From an uncultured Duncaniella sp. (GTDB lineage Bacteria > Bacteroidota > Bacteroidia > Bacteroidales > Muribaculaceae): a DNA stretch of 64,000 bases. Positions 44,402-51,872 of this stretch are shown here, piece by piece. The position numbers were made by a program, and so were the translations under genes. The stretch lies in contig CAJUGS010000008.1 in NCBI GenBank assembly GCA_910586305.1, positions 26,861 through 90,860 of the forward strand, read 5' to 3'. Positions within the stretch are counted from its first letter, which is position 1; each line of letters opens with the position of its first letter. The notes below the pieces were generated by a model. It saw only the letters and a list, made by a program, of their open reading frames with translations. It was not told the origin of the DNA and did no database searches.

Positions 44402-44646
44402 TTACTCAATTGATTTATCCAGCCAGCTAAACATTTCATTTGATGTTGAAAACTTTATTTCAACATCATTTTTCTTTACTACCATGATTGAATTGTACTC
44501 AATAATGGTTATTTTGCCTTGAAACTTACTTCCAAAAACATCGAACGATAGTTTTTTTTTGAAGTTTCGATATTTGAAATGCCCCACGATTGGGGTATTT
44601 CCTTATTTTCGAGACATAGTCTCATGAAGTGTATTATCTGTCTCAT
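44402..44646 (-). pseudogene. Small hypothetical gene frameshifted at an A9 tract
   Basis: The frame from ATG 44646 (MRQIIHFMRLCLENKEIPQS) and the frame ending at 44402 (LSFDVFGSKFQGKITIIEYN... to ...MFSWLDKSIE) join cleanly if the poly-A tract on the minus strand (nine A, plus-strand T at 44552-44560) had ten. The restored product would be about 81 residues, of unknown function. The tract could be slippery (phase variation), decayed, or miscalled. Strongly AT-rich like the adjacent restriction-modification genes. Confidence 0.55.
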
Positions 44647-44727
44647 ATTATATTTGATATATTCAGATTGATAAATTATTATAAACAATAATAGTATGCA
44701 AATATTAAAGTAATTTTCTTCTATAGT

Positions 44728-44759
44728 TATATTAAATCTAATATAATTCACTAACTTTG
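44728..44759 (+). promoter_or_regulatory. Promoter and dyad operator of the restriction-modification operon
   Basis: TAACTTTG (44752-44759) precedes the controller's GTG start by 14 nt. Just upstream, TATATTA (44728-44734) and TAATATA (44739-44745) form a perfect dyad with a 4-nt spacer, placed between the -33 and -7 positions, as expected for autoregulation by the XRE controller. Confidence 0.6.
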
Positions 44760-44773
44760 CTTAAAAAATCATC

Positions 44774-45064
44774 GTGACGAAACTACGCCTACGCGAAATA
44801 TTAAAAGAAAGGTCTATGACCTTAAAGGCTTTTTCTGAACTTTCCGGAATAAGCCAACCCAATTTAAGTAATTATATCAACGGGAACGTTTCTCCTACGT
44901 TAGAGATGCTTACTCGTATCTCTAAATCGTTGGATATTCGTTTGACAGAATTATTTGAAGAATCGGATTCATTGGAAATATATGTGAAATACAATGGTAA
45001 TATGTATAATATTACCACTAATGATATTATCAACCTTTTAAAATTCAAGTCTAATAATGGATAA
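44774..45064 (+). CDS. XRE-family regulator, candidate R-M controller protein
   Basis: A 96-residue protein with an N-terminal helix-turn-helix (MTLKAFSELSGISQPNLSNY, then INGNVSPTLEMLTRISKSLD) and a short C-terminal extension. Position as first gene before an endonuclease and methyltransferase suggests a C-protein that delays restriction until methylation is established. GTG start; overlaps the endonuclease gene by 8 nt. Low GC compared with the chromosome around it. Confidence 0.85.
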   Translation: MTKLRLREILKERSMTLKAFSELSGISQPNLSNYINGNVSPTLEMLTRISKSLDIRLTELFEESDSLEIYVKYNGNMYNITTNDIINLLKFKSNNG

Positions 45065-45962
45065 ATCTAAAGTGCTTAGATTGTTGAAAGAATCCAATAT
45101 TGGAATTGGAAATTTTCACGATCATGGTAAGGCATCCGAGTGCTATGTCGAAGTTACATTCACTCAAGACGATGGATTCTCATGGGAGACCATCGTCCCT
45201 TATGTAAATCGTCGCGCAGGCCTATTCATTGAAACAGAGGAAGAATTAGTCGCATACCTTAAAAGCATTAAACCTTTCTTTCAAAAGGAAGCAATGGAAG
45301 AATGGAGAACTAAGGAAAGAAAGTCATGGGAAAATTCAAAAGCTGATATCACTAAAGAATTTTTCTTTGCACTTTTGACATTTAAGCCAGTTACTGATTT
45401 TCCACCAAATGATAATCCTGCACGAAGAATTCAGGATATTAAAGACGCAGGTTATACGGTCGCCACTATTCATCATTATAATGGCAGAAAATCCGCACGT
45501 ATTCTATTGCCTATCCCAAAGGCATCTGAAATGGGCTATGAAACATTCTCTCCACAGTTTAAGGCACGAGTTATTCGCTTGCTTAATGGTATCAATGCCT
45601 ATGAAAGCAAAGCTACCACCCCCAAGGGGTTGATTCCTGATCATAAATTTTCAGAAATCCGCTGGGATAAAGATACTAAAGCAGAAAATCCCATGGATAT
45701 GTCTGATGACGAAGTTATTCAGAAATTTCAGCTTCTTGACAATCAGCGTAACCAACAAAAAAGAGAAGTCTGTCGTAATTGTTTTCAAACTGGTAAACGT
45801 GGCATTATATATGGCATCCCGTTCTTTTACGAAGGAGGCGAGAACTGGGATGACAATATCCCAGCTGTTGGTAAAATTGCTGAAAAAGGATGCATCGGCT
45901 GCGCATGGTATGATATTGAACGATGGCGTTCAGAGTTAATAAAACGTCTAAATGGCAAATAA
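45057..45962 (+). CDS. Putative type II restriction endonuclease (HNH/beta-beta-alpha-metal type)
   Basis: A 301-residue protein encoded between controller and methyltransferase genes. A winged-helix-like region (NPARRIQDIKDAGYTVATIH, 119-139) precedes the catalytic core: D195-H196 in IPDHKFSEIRW, then N229/N232 and K235 in LLDNQRNQQKRE, matching an HNH arrangement. Two CxxC pairs (C239/C242 and C279/C282, CIGCAWYDIERW) should bind zinc. The conserved-looking segment GKRGIIYGIPFFYEG fits restriction enzymes encoded with C5 methyltransferases. Recognition sequence unknown. Overlaps the methyltransferase by 11 nt. Confidence 0.72.
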   Translation: MDKSKVLRLLKESNIGIGNFHDHGKASECYVEVTFTQDDGFSWETIVPYVNRRAGLFIETEEELVAYLKSIKPFFQKEAMEEWRTKERKSWENSKADITKEFFFALLTFKPVTDFPPNDNPARRIQDIKDAGYTVATIHHYNGRKSARILLPIPKASEMGYETFSPQFKARVIRLLNGINAYESKATTPKGLIPDHKFSEIRWDKDTKAENPMDMSDDEVIQKFQLLDNQRNQQKREVCRNCFQTGKRGIIYGIPFFYEGGENWDDNIPAVGKIAEKGCIGCAWYDIERWRSELIKRLNGK

Positions 45963-47328
45963 TATAAAAACTTTTGGCAGTGTTTGTTCCGGAATTGAAG
46001 CGGCTTCTTTCGTATTGGAGCCACTGGGTGTCACACCTCTTTGGCTTTCGGAAATTGCAGAGTTCCCTAAAAGATTTTTAGCTACAAAATATCCTCACAT
46101 ACCTAATTTGGGAGATATGAATGATATTCCCCAAATGATCTTAGATGGCAAGATTAATGTACCTGACTTATTATGCGGTGGCACACCTTGTCAGGCATTT
46201 TCTCTTGCAGGATGGAAGAATGGGCTTAATGACCACAGGGGGCAATTAACATTAAAGTATATTGATATTCTCAATGCCATTGATAAAACCCGAATTGCAA
46301 AAGGTCAATCTCGCTCTTGCTTTATGTGGGAAAATGTTGAAGGCGTTCTAAAAGATAAAACTAATGCTTTCGGTTATTTTATTTCCGGCCTTTTGAATCT
46401 CGATGAGCCAATTTATTGTAAAAAATGGCCTGTCGCCGGTGCTATTTTTGGCAAAGAACGCAACATAGCTTGGAGAGTATTAGACGCTAAATATTTTGGT
46501 GTTCCTCAACAAAGAAAAAGGTTATATGTTTTAGGAGGAGGAAAAGACTTTAATCCATCCGATATTCTATTTGAAGTTGGAGATAATCTTCCTGATCCAT
46601 ACTCACTTTCTTTCAAATCTGCATCTGCGCAACGTTCTCTCTTTTATGAAGATTCCGTTGAAGAAAGGCCTTTGACAGCAACTATAAACGGTCATTCTAT
46701 CGAAGTTTTTAGACAGTATTCCGACTGCCTTTATGCTGCCTATGGGACAAAATGGAATGGAAATGCCGCTTCTTTCAATGGTTCTCTATTTGTGTGTCAA
46801 AATAGCAGGGTACGACGTTTAACCCCCAGAGAATGCGAGAGGCTGATGGGATTTCCCGATGACTATACTAATATTGGACCCAATGTAAGAGTCACAAACC
46901 GTTATCAAGCTATAGGCAACTCTTGGGCAGTCCCTGTCGTTTCGTGGATACTAACTCGTATGATACGACAGGAATTAAATTCTGTAACCCTTCCAACTTT
47001 ATCAATTAAGCATTCAGATTCCAACTATACAATTTATCATCTTGATGGATTTGTCAAATGTGGTGATTTTTGGCTTAATGCATCTTCATATCCTTATGAT
47101 TATAAATTAGCCCATATGATAGACGTTGTAGACACGGAAGTAGCAGAAAAATTTTTTCTTTCTCCTGCTGGATGCGCAGGCATTGTTCGTCGTAAAATTG
47201 AACGTAATTCAGGTATTAACGAACGACTTGAATTTCACTTGCGCAATGGTTTTAACAACGATGAATCACTTCTGTTTAAACAAAAAGAAATAATGCCTAT
47301 TTCTCACACTTGTCTGAGTGTCTGTTAA
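45952..47328 (+). CDS. DNA (cytosine-5) methyltransferase
   Basis: A 458-residue C5 methyltransferase with its motifs in order: I (GSVCSGIEAASF), IV with catalytic C80 (GGTPCQAFSLAG), VI (ENVEG), VIII (QQRKRLYV), IX (RRLTPRECERLMGFPDDYT) and X (YQAIGNSWAVPVVSW). The target-recognition region lies between VIII and IX. About 115 residues follow motif X, including KFFLSPAGCAGIVRRKIERN, which resembles the SPKACxGILRRAxxRG tail of phage-type methyltransferases. It should protect host DNA from the preceding endonuclease. AT-rich and recently acquired by the look of it. A terminator lies 84 nt after the stop. Confidence 0.95.
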   Translation: MANNIKTFGSVCSGIEAASFVLEPLGVTPLWLSEIAEFPKRFLATKYPHIPNLGDMNDIPQMILDGKINVPDLLCGGTPCQAFSLAGWKNGLNDHRGQLTLKYIDILNAIDKTRIAKGQSRSCFMWENVEGVLKDKTNAFGYFISGLLNLDEPIYCKKWPVAGAIFGKERNIAWRVLDAKYFGVPQQRKRLYVLGGGKDFNPSDILFEVGDNLPDPYSLSFKSASAQRSLFYEDSVEERPLTATINGHSIEVFRQYSDCLYAAYGTKWNGNAASFNGSLFVCQNSRVRRLTPRECERLMGFPDDYTNIGPNVRVTNRYQAIGNSWAVPVVSWILTRMIRQELNSVTLPTLSIKHSDSNYTIYHLDGFVKCGDFWLNASSYPYDYKLAHMIDVVDTEVAEKFFLSPAGCAGIVRRKIERNSGINERLEFHLRNGFNNDESLLFKQKEIMPISHTCLSVC

Positions 47329-47411
47329 GTATCCATACTATCGGCTTCGTCGGGATGCTACTAATAGTAGCAATTGCTTTAAACTTGAAACAGGTAAAAC
47401 TACGACTATTC

Positions 47412-47439
47412 AAGGGTCACTTACGAGTGGTCCTTTTTT
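47412..47439 (+). terminator. Terminator of the restriction-modification operon
   Basis: AAGGGTCACT (47412-47421) pairs with AGTGGTCCTT (47426-47435), ten pairs with a TACG loop and two G-T wobbles, followed by a T-run. Confidence 0.85.
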
Positions 47440-47455
47440 GTGTCTGCAGGATTAT

Positions 47456-47492
47456 TAAAAACCGCCCCGACTCGTCATGGGCCGGAGCGGTT
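47456..47492 (-). terminator. Terminator of the CHASE2/FecR/Sel1 cluster
   Basis: On the minus strand ACCGCTCCG (47491-47483) pairs with CGGGGCGGT (47469-47461) and is followed by TTTTAAT. It lies about 100 nt after the Sel1-repeat gene stop, converging on the R-M terminator. Confidence 0.7.
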
Positions 47493-47591
47493 GATGTCTC
47501 AAGAGCTCAAAAAAAATGGTTCTGAGCCGTTCAGCTTATATCTTCTGAAACGTTCTGTCTGGATATAAGGCGTTCTGTTTATATCATATAG

Positions 47592-48272
47592 TTATTTCTC
47601 CTGCATGAGGTCGTAGAGAAGAGCTTTGGCGTCTTTATGGCCCTGGTCGGCTGCTTTTTTCAACCATTTTTTTGCCAGTACAGGGTCTTTTTCCACGAAG
47701 TCATCTCCTGAGTTGTAGAGCAATCCGATGATGTATTGCGCGTTCTTTTGTCCGCCTTCTGCCGCGGATTTGAAGAGGAACACAGCTTCTTTCTTGTCTT
47801 GTTCAACTCCATAGCCCACATAGAGCAGGTAGGCCATCATGTATCTCGATTGAAGCTCACCGAAGCCCGACAGTCTTTCGTAGATTTCATATGCCTCCTC
47901 ATACTGCTTCTTCTCATAAAGTTCGGCAGCCTCGGACTTCCACGCGGCAAGCTGTTCGTCTGACGGTACAACAGGCTTTTCAAATGATAGGCCTATGGTG
48001 CCCATTGACGGATGGGCCTTTAACGTGAGACTCTCATAACCGATATAGAGGATGCGGACAATCGAGTTGTCAGGTATCTTGAACGAGAAGCATCCATCAA
48101 TATCGGTCACTGTGACAGTATTTTTGCTTTCAGAATCAACCACTGAAACTACCGCGCCAATCAAAGGCTGAGAGTCGGCTGCATCAATAATGCGCCCGGT
48201 GCAGATAAAGTCGGCTCTGGCAATGACCAATGTCAGAACGGTCATGAAGAGGAATGTGGTAAAACGTCTCAT
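47592..48272 (-). CDS. Secreted protein with CarboxypepD-reg-like and Sel1 repeats
   Basis: A 226-residue protein: signal peptide (1-20), a CarboxypepD-regulatory-like beta-sandwich (24-95; GRIIDAADSQPLIGAVVSVV, VTVTDIDGCFSFKIPDN), then a linker helix and about three Sel1/TPR-like repeats (MAYLLYVGYGVEQDKKEAVF, AQYIIGLLYNSGDDFVEKDP). Sel1 repeats are protein-interaction scaffolds. Last gene of the seven-gene minus-strand cluster, 7 nt after the FecR-like gene. Probably periplasmic; function unknown. Confidence 0.85.
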   Translation of the reverse strand: MRRFTTFLFMTVLTLVIARADFICTGRIIDAADSQPLIGAVVSVVDSESKNTVTVTDIDGCFSFKIPDNSIVRILYIGYESLTLKAHPSMGTIGLSFEKPVVPSDEQLAAWKSEAAELYEKKQYEEAYEIYERLSGFGELQSRYMMAYLLYVGYGVEQDKKEAVFLFKSAAEGGQKNAQYIIGLLYNSGDDFVEKDPVLAKKWLKKAADQGHKDAKALLYDLMQEK

Positions 48273-48279
48273 AGTATTC

Positions 48280-49110
48280 TCAAATTCTTAGGAGTGAAAA
48301 ATAGAAATTCTGTCCGTAGTCTCTGTCGCATTCCAGAAGCTTTTTTACATCGTCGACGGTGAAATCGGCTTCGGAAGCTATGATTATATACCCGGAATCA
48401 TTGACCGGAAGGAGGTAACGGTATTGCCTAATAAGTGTCTCTCCGCGAGGATTGACGAGTGGGTTCTCGTTGAAATACAGGTTGATGTCTCCACCTTGGG
48501 AGTTCTGATCTATCACATTGACGTAGAGCGGGCGGTCGAGAGTGTTGAACACGGCAAAATTGAATGTATCGTCGCCCTCGGTGTAGTCACGCCTCATGAG
48601 TATGATGTCGCTGCGACCGTCATACTGATCCGAGGGGGCAAGTCCCATCAGATAGGCCAGATAGGACACTCCTTCGGGGAGCGCTATGAGTCCGCTCAGC
48701 GCGGCGTCGGTCTCATGGCGCGAGACTCCCGACTTTCCATAGCGGCCGCGCTGTGCCGAGGCATTGTCTCTGACGGCTGTCAGCACCTGCGAGTTGGTCT
48801 TGCGCGTGAGGGCCGAAGCGTCGTCCATGGCCTTCTCTATAATCTTTTTCACAGAGACCTGTCCGGTGATGGTGGACGAGTATATGCGGCGTGTGTCAGA
48901 GTCGAGAATCTCGACTTTTCCACCTGCCGGAATCATCAATATGCTTGCAGGATCCAGAATATCCCTACGCTGCAAAGAGGCCGATCCGGAACTCTTTTTC
49001 ACCGTGACGTTTCCGGTGAGACGATATACTTTCAGTGAGGCCTCAAGGCTGAGGGGCGCTGCCTGGATCGTCATCAGAAACAACAGCAGGCGGAACAGTT
49101 TCGATTTCAT
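48280..49110 (-). CDS. FecR-like domain secreted protein
   Basis: A 276-residue protein with signal peptide (MKSKLFRLLLFLMTIQAAPL) and an N-terminal FecR-like beta domain (LKVYRLTGNVTVKKSSGSAS, LMIPAGGKVEILDSDTRRIY), as found in periplasmic signal receivers. A helical middle and a second beta domain follow (FNFAVFNTLDRPLYVNVIDQ). I start at 49110 because it opens the signal peptide; this overlaps the CHASE2 gene by 68 nt. There is no sigma factor or TonB receptor nearby, so it is not a classical Fec system. Coupled with CHASE2. Confidence 0.78.
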   Translation of the reverse strand: MKSKLFRLLLFLMTIQAAPLSLEASLKVYRLTGNVTVKKSSGSASLQRRDILDPASILMIPAGGKVEILDSDTRRIYSSTITGQVSVKKIIEKAMDDASALTRKTNSQVLTAVRDNASAQRGRYGKSGVSRHETDAALSGLIALPEGVSYLAYLMGLAPSDQYDGRSDIILMRRDYTEGDDTFNFAVFNTLDRPLYVNVIDQNSQGGDINLYFNENPLVNPRGETLIRQYRYLLPVNDSGYIIIASEADFTVDDVKKLLECDRDYGQNFYFSLLRI

Positions 49111-50284
49111 GTGGTTTGAAATAATTATGTAATCTACGGTAAATATCAACTGATTTATCGGCCAAGGCTCCTTGGGCAAACAGGCCGTCAAAGACATCGC
49201 AAGCGGCCACGCTGATAGATGTGGCCAGAATGGCAAATGCAAAATTGAGGTCGATGTTCCATCTGATATACGCGTGCGTGCCGACCAGAATCATGAGATA
49301 AAGGAGCAGCATCTGAATGAGCCTGACACAGAGCGGCCCGGCGGGAGTACGCGTCAGCCATAAATTGGCCCAGGCTATGACGAAACACATGATAGCAGCG
49401 AGAATGTGGATTTCAAACTGAGAGAGCCTTCGAGTGAAGTCGCCCGAAAGGATTGTCGCCGTGGTGTGGGCCTGGATGACAAGTCCGGGCATGAAATTGT
49501 CGAGCGGAGTCTGGTGGAGGTCGGCCGCATCGTGAATCTTGCCCACCAGCACTATACGTCCTTCGATAGCGTCGGCATTGTCGAGTATCTCGTCGGGATA
49601 GAATGTCTCGAACTCTCGCGAGACGTAGGATATGGCCTCCTCGCGGCAATCCCTCTGTGCAAGAGCGTGTCTCGACCGAGGCCTCACCAACCCCACGAGA
49701 GCAGCAGGAAGCGACTCAATGGTATCGGATGCGGAGACAGGGAAGAATCCCTTGAAATCGCGCACTGTGGAGAGGGTGTGCCTGTCGCCCTGTATATTAA
49801 CGGCGGCGAAGCCTCCGGACGGCGCTACGACCGAGTCGTACCACGAGATGTGACGGACGGCAAAGTGTCCGTCGCTATCCTCGGCCGCCTCGACCGGCAT
49901 GACGAGATTGGAGCATGAGGCAAGCGCATCGACAAGCGGGTCGGCATCAGGGTCGGAAGGACGGGAAAAGGCTATGTCAAGCCCCACGGCGGCAGGATTG
50001 CAGAAATCGATGTCATTCAGCGCTCTTGCAATCTCGTCGCGCCTGCACCCGTCGACCGCCACTATGACTATATCGGAGTCGAGACGGCTGACAGCCCTGT
50101 CGTCGGCAACCAGGGTGTAAAAGTCGCTGAAACGGAAATCGGCAGCCTTCTCCATGGGAGAGAAGAATGATACCGACATGAGATCATAGACGGCTATATG
50201 GGAGAACACAAGAGCCGAAAGTGTCACGACAACAGCCTTCCAGGCCGGACCGAGACCTCGCATGAAAGAGATGAAGCGTGTCAT
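49043..50284 (-). CDS. CHASE2-domain membrane sensor without output domain
   Basis: A 413-residue inner-membrane protein. One N-terminal helix (WKAVVVTLSALVFSHIAVYD) is followed by an extracytoplasmic CHASE2 domain (about 45-275; DSDIVIVAVDGCRRDEIARA, AAVGLDIAFSRPSDPDADPL, ALVGLVRPRSRHALA, GRIVLVGKIHDAADLHQTPL) and three C-terminal helices (HILAAIMCFVIAWANLWLT, LLLYLMILVGTHAYI, FAFAILATSISVAACD). The cytoplasmic tail of about 45 residues has no kinase, cyclase or HTH, so its signal partner must be separate. It overlaps the transglutaminase-like gene by 4 nt and the FecR-like gene by 68 nt. Confidence 0.88.
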   Translation of the reverse strand: MTRFISFMRGLGPAWKAVVVTLSALVFSHIAVYDLMSVSFFSPMEKAADFRFSDFYTLVADDRAVSRLDSDIVIVAVDGCRRDEIARALNDIDFCNPAAVGLDIAFSRPSDPDADPLVDALASCSNLVMPVEAAEDSDGHFAVRHISWYDSVVAPSGGFAAVNIQGDRHTLSTVRDFKGFFPVSASDTIESLPAALVGLVRPRSRHALAQRDCREEAISYVSREFETFYPDEILDNADAIEGRIVLVGKIHDAADLHQTPLDNFMPGLVIQAHTTATILSGDFTRRLSQFEIHILAAIMCFVIAWANLWLTRTPAGPLCVRLIQMLLLYLMILVGTHAYIRWNIDLNFAFAILATSISVAACDVFDGLFAQGALADKSVDIYRRLHNYFKPHEIETVPPAVVSDDDPGSAPQP

Positions 50285-51771
50285 GGCAAAATCTTATAAA
50301 CCTCGGGGGTTGACGCAGAGAACTGTCCGGCCAGATAGCCGGCCTTGCCGCCTATACAGGTGGGATCGCAGACGTAGTAGCGATGGCCGTCGACGGTGAC
50401 ATAAGAACCCTTGACGGGCGTGGAGGGGGAGAAACGGACAGCTGTGGCCAGGTGGATGGGGTATTTGAGATACACTACGTCAAGGCCGAGAATAGAGTTG
50501 ACAAGCCTGGCAAACAGGATGGCGCGGTCCTCGCAGTCGTTGTAGGGGTAATAGAAATTCTCGTCAAGAAAGAAAGGTTTCTCGCGCCCGAACTGGTCGC
50601 CGTCGGTCATATATTCGAACGCATAGTTGTTGAAGCTCAGAAGCAGATTGACTGCTTCCAGCTCGTCCAGGCCATCGGTGAGGAGCTTCATCACCGGCCA
50701 CAGAACGCTTTTCAGCTCGGGGCTCAGCGGGGCCGCCCCGTAGATGGCCCAGTCGACCATGGGATACTTGTCGAAGAAATCAATGACCGAGGAGTTGACA
50801 CTGAGGCTGAAGGGAGGCGCCATTGTCCATGAGGCCGAGCTATAGGTGCGCGAGGACGACGGGCGCGGGGTGAAACGCGGATAGCGGTCGATGGTGAGGC
50901 GGATGGGCGTGGGAGACTCGCGGAAGTCTCCGTTGTAGCTACTCATGGGCGCATCGATGTTTTCGATGGCACCGCGCTGGTAGTAGTTCTTGCCGTCAAT
51001 GATGTAGCTACTCTCTCCGTAGATCTGGTGGGCAGGATGGTATAACATACCGAGACTTCCGCGCTTGACACAGAGACGTGTGTCGTAGCCCGACTGGTTG
51101 AGCAGGGCCACCGCAAGAAAGGCCTGAGAGTTGGCCGAGCGGGGATAGAGCGTTGCCGCCACTTTCTCGACGAGCATGAGGTAGCCCCAGTCGCACAACT
51201 GCATCTCCTCGCGCAGACGCAGGCAGTCGTTGACAAGCGGAGTGAGGCGCTCATTGTCGGTGAGCTTGCTCCAGGCCGACGAGACAGAGGCATTGTCGGT
51301 GCCGGTGAGCGACAGGAGCGACGTGTCGAAGCGACCTATACCACAGGGGGTGTTGAAAAAACTGAAATTGACAGGATACTGAGCGGCGGGAGCCGGCTCG
51401 GGAAGGGTCACGGGGACATCCGGGATGGCGGGAGCGGGCTTCACCACCTTTCCTACAGGCACTTTGCCGGCCGAGGCTCCGTCTCCGTCGGCTGCCGAGA
51501 AGGGTGTGACGGGCTTGGGGCGCATGGGCGGGTCCTTGCGCTTTTCCTCGCGGAATGTAGACCATGAGGAACCGAGCACCCTCGAATATTCCTCGTTGAG
51601 ACGCTGGCGGTATTGCTCAAACTCCGTCTTCTTCTCGCGACGGAAGGTCTCGAACTCGGCTTTCTTTTCCCGCCGATATTTTTCAAACGAAGATTCTGTG
51701 CTCTGAGCCAAGAGTAACTCGGGACAACAGAACGGGATGAGAAGCGCGACAAGGGCAAACAAAGGTTTCAT
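50281..51771 (-). CDS. Transglutaminase-fold secreted protein with N-terminal coiled coil
   Basis: A 496-residue protein with a signal peptide (1-22), a charged repeat (SFEKYRREKKAEFETFRREK and so on, 27-60) likely forming a coiled coil, a Pro-rich linker, and a C-terminal domain with a Cys-His-Asp set: C413 in YPYNDCEDRAILFARLV, H440 in YPIHLATAV and D469 in YVCDPTCIGG. That spacing fits the transglutaminase/cysteine-protease fold. The middle region (90-380) is unassigned but includes a likely second helical segment. It could crosslink or cleave an envelope protein; no substrate is known. ATGA overlap with the CHASE2 gene downstream. Confidence 0.8.
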   Translation of the reverse strand: MKPLFALVALLIPFCCPELLLAQSTESSFEKYRREKKAEFETFRREKKTEFEQYRQRLNEEYSRVLGSSWSTFREEKRKDPPMRPKPVTPFSAADGDGASAGKVPVGKVVKPAPAIPDVPVTLPEPAPAAQYPVNFSFFNTPCGIGRFDTSLLSLTGTDNASVSSAWSKLTDNERLTPLVNDCLRLREEMQLCDWGYLMLVEKVAATLYPRSANSQAFLAVALLNQSGYDTRLCVKRGSLGMLYHPAHQIYGESSYIIDGKNYYQRGAIENIDAPMSSYNGDFRESPTPIRLTIDRYPRFTPRPSSSRTYSSASWTMAPPFSLSVNSSVIDFFDKYPMVDWAIYGAAPLSPELKSVLWPVMKLLTDGLDELEAVNLLLSFNNYAFEYMTDGDQFGREKPFFLDENFYYPYNDCEDRAILFARLVNSILGLDVVYLKYPIHLATAVRFSPSTPVKGSYVTVDGHRYYVCDPTCIGGKAGYLAGQFSASTPEVYKILP

Positions 51772-51804
51772 GGCTAATGGGATGGAGAGAGGGGGTGTTT
51801 ATGA

Positions 51805-51854
51805 GTAATACAACCATCCCCTCCCGCAATGAGGGTTAGGGATGATTGTATTAC
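51805..51854 (-). terminator. Long stem-loop between the LamG lipoprotein and transglutaminase-like genes
   Basis: GTAATACAACCATCCC (51805-51820) pairs with GGGATGATTGTATTAC (51839-51854) with one mismatch. No T-tract follows, so it may reduce rather than end transcription into the downstream genes. Confidence 0.55.
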
Positions 51855-51872
51855 AGAGTTGTTTAAATAAGA

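Noticed and set aside
44188..44439. Minus-strand 83-codon ORF beside the A9-frameshifted gene
   Set aside because: Composition is low-complexity and aromatic-rich, it overlaps the end of the better-supported small gene, and no start signal is visible.
47310..47525. Plus-strand ORF overlapping the methyltransferase end
   Set aside because: It runs through both terminators and is not protein-like.
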